A stretch of 64,000 nt of DNA from Protonemura montana (lineage: Eukaryota > Arthropoda > Insecta > Plecoptera > Nemouridae). The DNA lies in NCBI GenBank assembly GCA_947568835.1, contig OX387602.1, forward strand, positions 28,847,133 through 28,911,132, given 5' to 3'. The position numbers and the translations under genes were made by a program. Below, in pieces: positions 54,801 to 64,000 of the stretch (within the stretch, counting starts at the first letter, position 1; each line of letters starts with the position of its first letter). The notes under the pieces were generated by a model. It made no database searches. It was not told the DNA's origin and saw only the letters and a program-made list of their open reading frames with translations.

Positions 54801-57399
54801 TCTTCCCGTCTTCCCGTCTTCCCGTCTTCCCGTCTTCCCGTCTTCCCGTCTTCCCGTCTTCCCGTCTTCCCGTCTTCCCGTCTTCCCGTCTTCCCGTCTT
54901 CCCGTCTTCCCGTCTTCCCGTCTTCCCGTCTTCCCGTCTTCCCGTCTTCCCGTCTTCCCGTCTTCCCGTCTTCCCGTCTTCCCGTCTTCCCGTCTTCCCG
55001 TCTTCCCGTCTTCCCGTCTTCCCGTCTTCCCGTCTTCCCGTCTTCCCGTCTTCCCGTCTTCCCGTCTTCCCGTCTTCCCGTCTTCCCGTCTTCCCGTCTT
55101 CCCGTCTTCCCGTCTTCCCGTCTTCCCGTCTTCCCGTCTTCCCGTCTTTCCGTCTTCCCGTCTTCCCGTCTTCCCGTCTTCCCGTCTTCCCTTCTTCCCG
55201 TCTTCCCGTCTTCCCGTCTTCCCGTCTTCCCGTCTTCCCGTCTTCCCGTCTTCCCGTCTTCCCGTCTTCCCGTCTTCCCGTCTTCCCGTCTTCCCGTCTT
55301 CCCGTCTTCCCGTCTTCGTCTTCGTCTTCGTCTTCGTCTTCGTCTTCGTCTTCGTCTTCGTCTTCGTCTTCGTCTTCGTCTTCGTCTTCGTCTTCGTCTT
55401 CGTCTTCGTCTTCGTCTTCGTCTTCGTCTTCGTCTTCGTCTTCGTCTTCGTCTTCGTCTTCGTCTTCGTCTTCGTCTTCGTCTTCGTCTTCGTCTTCGTC
55501 TTCGTCTTCGTCTTCGTCTTCGTCTTCGTCTTCGTCTTCGTCTTCGTCTTCGTCTTCGTCTTCGTCTTCGTCTTCGTCTTCGTCTTCGTCTTCGTCTTCG
55601 TCTTCGTCTTCGTCTTCGTCTTCGTCTTCGTCTTCGTCTTCGTCTTCGTCTTCGTCTTCGTCTTCGTCTTCCGGTCTTCGTCTTCGTCTTCGTCTTCGTC
55701 TTCGTCTTCCGGTCTTCCGGTCATCCGGTCCACCGGTCTTCCGGTCTTCCGGTCTTCCCGGCTTCCGGGCTTCCGGGCTTCCGGGCTTCCGGGCTTCCCG
55801 GCTTCCGGGCTTCCGGGCTTCCGGGCTTCCAGGCTTCCAGGCTTCCGATCTTCGTCTTCGTCTTCGTCTTCGTCTTCGTCTTCGTCTTCGTCTTCGTCTT
55901 CGTCTTCGTCTTCGTCTTCGTCTTCGTCTTCGTCTTCGTCTTCGTCTTCGTCTTCGTCTTCGTCTTCTGGTCTTCTTCGTCTTCGTCTTCGTCTTCGTCT
56001 TCGTCTTCCGGTCTTCCGGTCTTCCGGTCTTCCGGTCTTCCCGTCTTCCCGTCTTCCCGTCTTCCCGTCTTCCCGTCTTCCCGTCTTCCCGTCTTCCCGT
56101 CTTCCCGTCTTCCCGTCTTCCCGTCTTCCCGTCTTCCCGTCTTCCCGTCTTCCCGTCTTGCCGACTTCTCGTCTTCCCGTCTTCCCGTCTTCCCGTCTTC
56201 CCGTCTTCCCGTCTTCCCGTCTTCCCGTCTTCCCGTCTTCCCGTCTTCCCGTCTTCCCGTCTTCCCGTCTTCCCGTCTTCCCGTCTTCCCGTCTTCAGGT
56301 CTTCCCGTCTTCCCGTCTTCCCGTCTTCAGGTCTTCCCGTCTTCCCGTCTTCCCGTCTGCCCGTCTTCCCGTCTTCCCGTCTTCCCGTCTTCCCGTCATC
56401 CCGTCTTCCCGTCTTCCCGGCTTCCCGTCTTCCCGTCTTTCCGTCTTCCCATCTTCCCGTCTTCCCGTCTTCCCGTCTTCCCGTCTTCCCGTCTTCCCGT
56501 CTTCCCGTCTTCGTCTTCGTCTTCGTCTTCCGGTCTTTCGGTCTTCCGGTCTTCCGGTCTTCCGGTCTTCCTGTCTTCGTCTTCGTCATCATCTTCGTCT
56601 TCATCTTCGTCTTCGTCTTCGTCTTCGTCTTCGTCTTCGCCTTCGTCTTCGTCTTCGTCTTCGTCTTCGTCTTCCCGTCTTCCCGTCTTCCCGTCTTCCC
56701 GTCTTCCCATCTTCCCGTCTTCCCGTCTTCCCTCCTTCCCGTCTTCGTCTTCGTCTTCGTCTTCGTCTTCGTCTTCCGGTCTTCCGGTCTTCCGGTCTTC
56801 CTGTCTTCGTCTTCGTCATCGTCTTCGTCTTCGTCTTCGTCTTCGTCTTCGTCTTCGTCTTCGCCTTCGTCTTCGTCTTCGTCTTCGTCTTCGTCTTCCA
56901 GTCTTCCCGTCTTCCCGTCTTCCCGTCTTCCCGTCTTCCCGTCTTCCCGTCTTCCCGTCTTCGTCTTCGTCATCGTCTTCGTCTTCGTCTTCGTCTTCGT
57001 CTTCGTCTTCGTCTTCGTCTTCGTCTTCGTCTTCGTCTTCGTCTTGGTCTTCGTCTTCGTCTTCGTCTTCGTCTTCGTCTTCGTCTTCGTCTTCGTCTTC
57101 GTCTTCCGGTCTTCCGGTCTTCTGGTCTTCTTCGTCATCGTCTTCGTCTTCGTCTTCGTCTTCGTCTTCGTCTTCGTCTTCGTCTTCGTCTTCGTCTTCG
57201 ACTTCGTCTTCGTCTTCGTCTTCGTCTTCGTCTTCGTCTTCGTCTTCGTCTTCGTCTTCGTCTTCGTCTTCCAGTCTTCCCGTCTTCCCGTCTTCCCGTC
57301 TTCCCGTCTTCCCGTCTTCCCGTCTTCCCGTCTTCCTGTCTTCCCGTCTTCCCGTCTTCCCGTCTTCCTGTCTTCCCGTCTTCCCGTCTTCGTCTTCGT
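48841..57399 (+). repeat. higher-order repeat, copy 1 (about 8.55 kb)
   Basis: Rare variants recur in the next copy at a constant offset: gtcttcacgtc 51541 to 60069, start of ccttcccg block 52003 to 60533, gtcatcccgtc 53101 to 61635, ccagtctcccgtc 54337 to 62873. Offsets are 8528-8554, so the unit is about 8.53-8.55 kb. It contains long hexamer runs, octamer runs and the ccttcccg blocks. Confidence 0.85.
52003..52140 (+). repeat. ccttcccg octamer variant block
   Basis: About 17 consecutive units of ccttcccg in place of cttcccgt's tcttcccg phase (t to c at the same position in each unit). A small cluster is at 52500-52525 and a larger block at 53161-53427. All three recur in the second higher-order copy (60533-60668, 61024-61049, 61695-61962). 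The variant is not seen elsewhere in the field, so it is private to this higher-order repeat. Confidence 0.88.
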
Positions 57400-60300
57400 C
57401 ATCGTCTTCGTCTTCGTCTTCGTCTTCGTCTTCGTCTTCGTCTTCGTCTTCGTCTTCGTCTTCGTCTTCGTCTTCGTCTTCGTCTTCGTCTTCGTCTTCG
57501 TCTTCGTCTTCGTCTTTGTCTTCCGGTCTTCCGGTCTTCTGGTCTTCTTCGTCTTCGTCTTCGTCTTCGTCTTCGTCTTCGTCTTCGTCTTCGTCTTCGT
57601 CTTCGTCTTCGTCTTCGTCTTCGTCTTCGTCTTCGTCTTCGTCTTCGTCTTCGTCTTCGTCTTCGTCTTCGTCTTCGTCTTCGTCTTCGTCTTCGTCTTC
57701 GTCTTCGTCTTCGTCTTCGTCTTCGTCTTCGTCTTCGTCTTCGTCTTCGTCTTCGTCTTCGTCTTCGTCTTCGTCTTCGTCTTCGTCTTCGTCTTCGTCT
57801 TCGACTTCGTCTTCGTCTTCGTCTTCGTCTTCGTCTTCGTCTTCGTCTTCGTCTTCGTCTTCGTCTTCGTCTTCGTCTTCGTCTTCGTCTTCCGGTCTTT
57901 CGGTCTTCTGGTCTTCTTCGTCTTCGTCTTCGTCTTCGTCTTCGTCTTCGTCTTCGTCTTCGTCTTCGTCTTCCCGTCTTCCCGTCTTCCCGTCTTCCCG
58001 TCTTCCCGTCTTCCCGTCTTCCCGTCTTCCCGTCTTCCCGTCTTCCCGTCTTCCCGTCTTCCCGTCTTCCCGTCTTCCCGTCTTCCCGTCTTCCCGTCTT
58101 CCCGTCTTCCCGTCTTCCCGTCTTCCCGTCTTCCCGTCTTCCCGTCTTCCCGTCTTCCCGTCTTCCCGTCTTCCCGTCTTCCCGTCTTCCCGTCTTCCTG
58201 TCTTCCCGTCTTCCCGTCTTCCCGTCTTCCCGTCTTCCCGTCTTCCCGTCTTCCCGTCTTCCCGTCTTCCCGTCTTCCCGTCTTCCCGTCTTCCCGTCTT
58301 CCCGTCTTCCCGTCTTCCCGTCTTCCCGTCTTCGTCTTCGTCTTCGTCTTCGTCTTCGTCTTCGTCTTCGTCTTCGTCTTCCGGTCTTCCGGTCTTCTGG
58401 TCTTCTTCGTCTTCGTCTTCGTCTTCGTCTTCGTCTTCGTCTTCGTCTTCGTCTTCGTCTTCGTCTTCGTCTTCGTCTTCGTCTTCGTCTTCGTCTTCGT
58501 CTTCCCGTCTTCCCGTCTTCCCGTCTTCCCGTTTTCCCGTCTTCCCGTCTTCCCGTCTTCCCGTCTTCCCGTCTTCCCGTCTTTCCGTCTTTCCGTCTTT
58601 CCGTCTTTCCGTCTTTCCGTCTTTCCGTCTTTCCGTCTTCCCGTCTTCCCGTCTTCCCGTCTTCCCGTCTTCCCGTCTTCCCGTCTTCCCGTCTTCCCGT
58701 CTTCCCGTCTTCCCGTCTTCCCGTCTTCCCGTCTTCCCGTCTTCCCGTCTTCCCGTCTTCCCGTCTTCCTGTCTTCGTCTTCGTCTTCGTCTTCGTCTTC
58801 GTCTTCGTCTTCGTCTTCGTCTTCGTCTTCGTCTTCGTCTTCGTCTTCGTCTTCGTCTTCGTCTTCCGGTCTTCTGGTCTTCTTCGTCTTCGTCTTCGTC
58901 TTCGTCTTCGTCTTCGTCTTCGTCTTCGTCTTCGTCTTCGTCTTCGTCTTCGTCTTCGTCTTCGTCTTCGTCTTCGTCTTCGTCTTCGTCTTCGTCTTCG
59001 TCTTCGTCTTCGTCTTCGTCTTCGTCTTCGTCTTCGTCTTCGTCTTCGTCTTCGTCTTCGTCTTCCGGTTTTCCCGTCTTCCCGTCTTCCCGTCTTCCCG
59101 TCTTCCCGTCTTCCGTCTTCCCGTCTTCCCGTCTTCCCGTCTTCCCGTCTTCCCGTCTTCCCGTCTTCCCGTCTTCCCGTCTTCCCGTCTTCCCGTCTTC
59201 CCGTCTTCCCGTCTTCCCGTCTTGCCGACTTCTCGTCTTCCCGTCTTCCCGTCTTCCCGTCTTCCCGTCTTCCCGTCTTCCCGTCTTCCCGTCTTCCCGT
59301 CTTCCCGTCTTCCCGTCTTCCCGTCTTCCCGTCTTCCCGTCTTCCCGTCTTCCCGTCTTCCCGTCTTCCCGTCTTCCCGTCTTCCCGTCTTCCCGTCTTC
59401 CCGTCTTCCCGTCTTCCCGTCTTCCCGTCTTCCCGTCTTCGTCTTCGTCTTCGTCCTCGTCTTCGTCTTCGTCTTCGTCTTCGTCTTCGTCTTCGTCTTC
59501 GTCTTCGTCCTGGTCTTCTGGTCTTCTGGTCTTCTGGTCTTCGTCTTCGTCTTCGTCTTCGTCTTCGTCTTCGTCTTCGTCTTCGTCTTCGTCTTCGTCT
59601 TCGTCTTCGTCTTCGTCTTCGTCTTCGTCTTCGTCTTCGTCTTCGTCTTCGTCTTCGTCTTCGTCTTCGTCTTCGTCTTCGTCTTCGTCTTCGTCTTCGT
59701 CTTCGTCTTCGTCTTCGTCTTCGTCTTCGTCTTCGTCTTCGTCTTCGACTTCGTCTTCGTCTTCGTCTTCGTCTTCGTCTTCGTCTACGTCTTCGTCTTC
59801 GTCTTCGTCTTCGTCTTCGTCTTCGTCTTCGTCTTCGTCTTCGTCTTCCGGTATTCCCGTCTTCCCGTCTTCCCGTCTTCCCGTCTTCCCGTCTTCCCGT
59901 CTTCCCGTCTTCCCATCTTCCCGTCTTCCCGTCTTCCCGTCTTCCCGTCTTCCCGTCTTCCCATCTTCCCGTCTTCCCGTCTTCCCGTCTTCCCGTCTTC
60001 CCGTCTTCCCGTCTTCCCGTCTTCCCGTCTTCCCGTCTTCCCGTCTTCCCGTCTTCCCGTCTTCCCGTCTTCACGTCTTCCCGTCTTCCCGTCTTCCCGT
60101 CTTCCCGTCTTCCCGTCTTCCCGTCTTCCCGTCTTCCCGTCTTCCCGTCTTCCCGTCTTCCCGTCTTCCCGTCTTCCCGTCTTCCCGTCTTCGTCTTCGT
60201 CTTCGTCTTCGTCTTCGTCTTCGTCCTGGTCTTCTGGTCTTCGTCTTCGTCTTCGTCTTCGTCTGCGTCTTCGTCTTCGTCTTCGTCTTCGTCTTCGTCT

Positions 60301-63300
60301 TCGTCTTCGTCTTCGTCTTCGTCTTCGTCTTCGTCTTCGTCTTCGTCTTCCGGTTTTCCCGTCTTCCCGTCTTCCCGTCTTCCCGTCTTCCCGTCTTCCC
60401 GTCTTCCCGTCTTCCCGTCTTCCCGTCTTCCCGTCTTCGTCTTCCTGTCTTCGTCTTCCGGTCTTCCGGTCTTCCCGTCTTCCCGTCTTCCCGTCTTCCC
60501 GTCTTCCCGTCTTCCCGTCTTCCCGTCTTCCCGCCTTCCCGCCTTCCCGCCTTCCCGCCTTCCCGCCTTCCCGCCTTCCCGCCTTCCCGCCTTCCCGCCT
60601 TCCTGCCTTCCCGCCTTCCCGCCTTTCCGCCTTTCCGCCTTCCCGCCTTCCCGCCTTCCCGCCTTCCCGTCTTCTTGTCTTCCCGTCTTCCCGTCTTCCC
60701 GTCTTCCCGTCTTCCCGTCTTCCCGTCTTCCCGTCTTCCCGTCTTCCCGTCTTCCCGTCCTCCCGTCTTCCCGTCTTCCCGTCTTCCCGTCTTCCCGTCT
60801 TCCCGTCTTCCCGTCTTCCCGTCTTTCCGTCTTTCTGTCTTTCCGTCTTCCCGTCTTCCCGTCTTCTCGTCTTCCCGTCTTCCCGTCTTCCCGTCTTCCC
60901 GTCTTCCCGTCTTCCCGTCTTCCCGTCTTCCCGTCTTCCCGTCTTCCCGTCTTCCCGTCTTCCCGTCTTTCCGTCTTTCCGTCTTTCCGTCTTCCCGTCT
61001 TCCCGTCTTCCCGTCTTCCCGTCTTCCCGCCTTCCCGCCTTCCCGCCTTCCCGTCTTTCCGTCTTTCCGTCTTCCCGTCTTCCCGTCTTCCCGTCTTCCC
61101 GTCTTCCCGTCTTCGTCCTGGTCTTCTGGTCTTCGTCTTCGTCTTCGTCTTCGTCTTCGTCTTCGTCTTCGTCTTCGTCTTCGTCTTCGTCTTCGTCTTC
61201 GTCTTCGTCTTCGTCTTCGTCTTCGTCTTCGTCTTCGTCTTCGTCTTCGTCTTCGTCTTCGTCCTGGTCTTCTGGTCTTCGTCTTCGTCTTCGTCTTCGT
61301 CTTCGTCTTCGTCTTCCGGTCTTTCGGTCTTCTGGTCTTCTTCGTCTTCGTCTTCGTCTTCGTCTTCGTCTTCGTCTTCGTCTTCGTCTTCGTCTTCGTC
61401 TTCGTCTTCGTCTTCGTCTTCGTCCTCGTCTTCGTCTTCCGGTTTTCCCGTCTTCCCGTCTTCCCGTCTTCCCGTCTTCCCGTCATCCCGTCTTCCCGTC
61501 TTCCCGTGTTCCCGTCTTCCCGTCTTCCCGTCTTCCCGTCTTTCCGTATTCCCGTCTTCCCGTCTTCCCGTCTTCCCGTCTTCCCGTCTTCGTCTTCCTG
61601 TCTTCGTCTTCGTCTTCGTCTTCCGGTCTTCCCGTCATCCCGTCTTCCCGTCTTCCCGTCTTCCTGCCTTCCCGTCTTCCCGTCTTCCCGTCTTCCCGCC
61701 TTCCCGCCTTCCCGCCTTCCCGCCTTCCCGCCTTCCCGCCTTCCCGCCTTCCCGCCTTCCTGCCTTCCCGCCTTCTCGCCTTCCCGCCTTCCCGCCTTCC
61801 CGCCTTCCCGCCTTCCCGCCTTCCCGCCTTCCCGCCTTCCCGCCTTCCCGCCTTCCCGTCTTCCCGCCTTCCCGCCTTCCCGCCTTCCCGCCTTCCCGCC
61901 TTCCCGCCTTCCCGCCTTCCCGCCTTCCCGCCTTCCCGCCTTCCCGCCTTCCCGCCTTCCCGTCTTCCCGTCTTCCCGTCTTCCCGTCTTCCCGTCTTCT
62001 CGTCTTCGTCTTCCTGTCTTCGTCTTCGTCTTCGTCTTCGTCTTCGTCTTCGTCTTCGTCTTCGCCTTCGTCTTCGTCTTCGTCTTCGTCTTCGTCTTCC
62101 CGTCTTCCCGTCTTCCCGTCTTCCCGTCTTCCCATCTTCCCGTCTTCCCGTCTTCCCTCCTTCCCGTCTTCGTCTTCGTCTTCGTCTTCGTCTTCGTCTT
62201 CCGGTCTTCCGGTCTTCCGGTCTTCCTGTCTTCGTCTTCGTCATCGTCTTCGTCTTCGTCTTCGTCTTCGTCTTCGTCTTCGTCTTCGCCTTCGTCTTCG
62301 TCTTCGTCTTCGTCTTCGTCTTCCAGTCTTCCCGTCTTCCCGTCTTCCCGTCTTCCCGTCTTCCCGTCTTCCCGTCTTCCCGTCTTTCCGTCTTTCCGTC
62401 TTCCCATCTTCCCGTCTTCCCGTCTTCCCGTCTTCCCGTCTTCCCGTCTTCCCGTCTTCCCGTCTTCCCGTCTTCCCGTCTTCCCGTCTTCCCGTCTTCC
62501 CGTCTTCCCGTCTTCCCGTCTTCCCGTCTTCGTCTTCCGGTCTTCCGGTCTTCCGGTCTTCCGGTCTTCCCGTCTTCCCGTCTTCCCGTCTTCCCGTCTT
62601 CCCGTCTTCCCGTCTTTCCGTCTTCCCGTCTTCCCGTCTTCGTCTTCTTCTTCGTCTTCGTCTTCGTCTTCGTCTTCCGGTCTTCCGGTCTTCCGGTCTT
62701 CCGGTCTTCCGGTCTTCTGGTCTTCTTCGTCTTCGTCTTCGTCTTCGTCTTCGTCTTCCGGTCTTCCGGTCTTCCCGTCTTCCCGTCTTCCCGTCTTCCC
62801 GTCTTCCCGTCTTCCCATCTTCCCGTCTTCTCGTCTTCCCGTCTTCCCGTCTTCCCGTCTTCCCGTCTTCCAGTCTCCCGTCTTCCCGTCTTCCCGTCTT
62901 CCCGTCTTCCCGTCTTCCCGTCTTCCCGTCTTCCCGTCTTCCCGTCTTCCCGTCTTCCCGTCTTCCCGTCTTTTCGTCTTCCCGTCTTCCCGTCTTCCCG
63001 TCTTCCCGTTTTCCCGTCTTCCCGTCTTCTTGTTTTCCCGTCTTCCCGTCTTCCCGTCTTCCCGTCTTCCCGTCTTCCCGTCTTCCCGTCTTCCCGTCTT
63101 CCCGTCTTCGTCTTCGTCTTCCGGTCTTCCGGTCTTCCTGTCTTCCCGTCTTCCCGTCTTCCCGTCTTCTCGTCTTCCCGTCTTCCCGTCTTCCCGTCTT
63201 CCCGTCTTCCCGTCTTCGCGTCTTCCCGTCTTCCCGTCTTCCCGTCCTCCCGTCTTCCCGTCTTCCCGTCTTCCCGTCTTCCCGTCTTCCCGTCTTCCCG

Positions 63301-64000
63301 TCTTCCCGTCTTCCCGTCTTCCCGTCTTCCCGTCTTCCCGTCTTCCCGTCTTCCCGTCTTCCCGTCTTCCCGTCTTCCCGTCTTCCCGTCTTCCCGTCTT
63401 CCCGTCTTCCCGTCTTCCCGTCTTCCCGTCTTCCCGTCTTCCCGTCTTCCCGTCTTCCCGTCTTCCCGTCTTCCCGTCTTCCCGTCTTCCCGTCTTCCCG
63501 TCTTCCCGTCTTCCCGTCTTCCCGTCTTCCCGTCTTCCCGTCTTCCCGTCTTCCCGTCTTCCCGTCTTCCCGTCTTCCCGTCTTCCCGTCTTCCCGTCTT
63601 CCCGTCTTCCCGTCTTCCCGTCTTCCCGTCTTCCCGTCTTCCCGTCTTCCCGTCTTCCCGTCTTCCCGTCTTCCCGTCTTCCCGTCTTCCCGTCTTCCCG
63701 TCTTCCCGTCTTCCCGTCTTCCCGTCTTCCCGTCTTCCCGTCTTCCCGTCTTCCCGTCTTCCCGTCTTCCCGTCTTCCCGTCTTCCCGTCTTCCCGTCTT
63801 CCCGTCTTCCCGTCTTCCCGTCTTCCCGTCTTCCCGTCTTCCCGTCTTCCCGTCTTCCCGTCTTCCCGTCTTCCCGTCTTCCCGTCTTCCCGTCTTCCCG
63901 TCTTCCCGTCTTCCCGTCTTCCCGTCTTCCCGTCTTCCCGTCTTCCCGTCTTCGTCTTCGTCTTCGTCTTCGTCTTCGTCTTCGTCTTCGTCTTCGTCTT
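57400..64000 (+). repeat. higher-order repeat, copy 2 (cut by the window end)
   Basis: 6.6 kb collinear with 48841-55460. Differences are mainly the lengths of hexamer runs, which is how such arrays evolve by slippage after a block duplication. The last bases are in a hexamer run, so the field continues beyond the window. Confidence 0.85.

Larger units (their letters stand above)
24367..64000 (+). repeat. giant GAAGAC-core satellite field, open at the window end
   Basis: About 39.6 kb of uninterrupted short tandem repeat. Plus-strand units are the 6-mer cttcgt and the 8-mers cttcccgt, cttccggt and cttctggt, with minor cttccggg/gcttccgg and ccttcccg. On the minus strand all the main ones are GAAGAC plus zero or two bases (GG, CG, CA). 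Every 6-mer and most 8-mers contain a CpG, so CpG occurs every 6-8 bases. The plus strand has almost no A. No gene, transposon or non-repetitive island is seen inside. Centromeric, subtelomeric or heterochromatic location cannot be decided from sequence. Confidence 0.97.

Noticed and set aside
24311..62818. Giant ORFs (up to about 2,430 codons) in the satellite, resembling KT-, ED-, RS- or GKTGRRED-repeat proteins
   Set aside because: They arise because A is almost absent on the plus strand. They overlap on both strands and in all frames, and end only at rare A- or T-bearing variants. No non-repetitive domain, plausible start context or splice structure supports them.
24367..64000. Telomere
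   Set aside because: The units are cttcgt/cttcccgt types, not the TTAGG or TTAGGG arrays usual in arthropods or other animals. Short ttaggtt words elsewhere (near 3280 and 17440) are SINE tails.

Overview
This is nuclear DNA from an animal, most likely an arthropod. The evidence is GT-AG introns, AATAAA poly(A) signals, a secreted protein with two C-type lectin domains (the layout of insect immulectins), SINE-like elements with tRNA-type and 5S-rRNA-type heads, and very large simple-sequence satellite DNA. I could not fix the order or species. There are no prokaryotic operons, rRNA genes, CRISPR arrays or intact transposons.

Layout. 1-2,520 is mostly non-coding, with a candidate terminal exon (1,521-1,730) and a diverged repeat pair. 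2,521-6,516 holds a complete five-exon lectin gene on the minus strand. 6,517-7,778 is a spacer. 7,779-16,622 is a tandem array of five 1.75-1.78 kb units. Each unit carries four degenerate tRNA-like sequences, each followed by a T run of the Pol III terminator type, and one GC-rich hairpin. 16,740-20,989 is a second copy of the lectin locus with an intact paralogue. 20,990-21,780 contains a fragment of the 1.78 kb unit and a 5S-like SINE. 21,866-24,320 is a previously hidden minus-strand gene fragment: three short exons whose splice sites and phases join without a break. Both of its introns carry arrays of a truncated tRNA-like monomer (period about 52 bp), 8 copies in one orientation and 17 in the other.

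From 24,367 to the end (about 39.6 kb, 62% of the window) the sequence is one satellite field. It is built from a 6-mer (GAAGAC on the minus strand) and 8-mers made of the same core plus two bases. The plus strand has almost no A and the minus strand almost no T, so stop codons are nearly absent in all six frames and very long ORFs appear that are not genes. The field has layered higher-order structure: a module of about 1.4 kb seen five times, a 0.9 kb local duplication, and an 8.53-8.55 kb repeat covering 48.8-64.0 kb. Small indels cluster at about 37.5-42.0 kb, which suggests weak consensus there.

The two lectin genes are the only complete genes. They share an identical exon 2 but differ strongly in the second lectin domain, as expected for a duplicated innate-immunity lectin whose ligand site is diverging. 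This role is inferred from the family.
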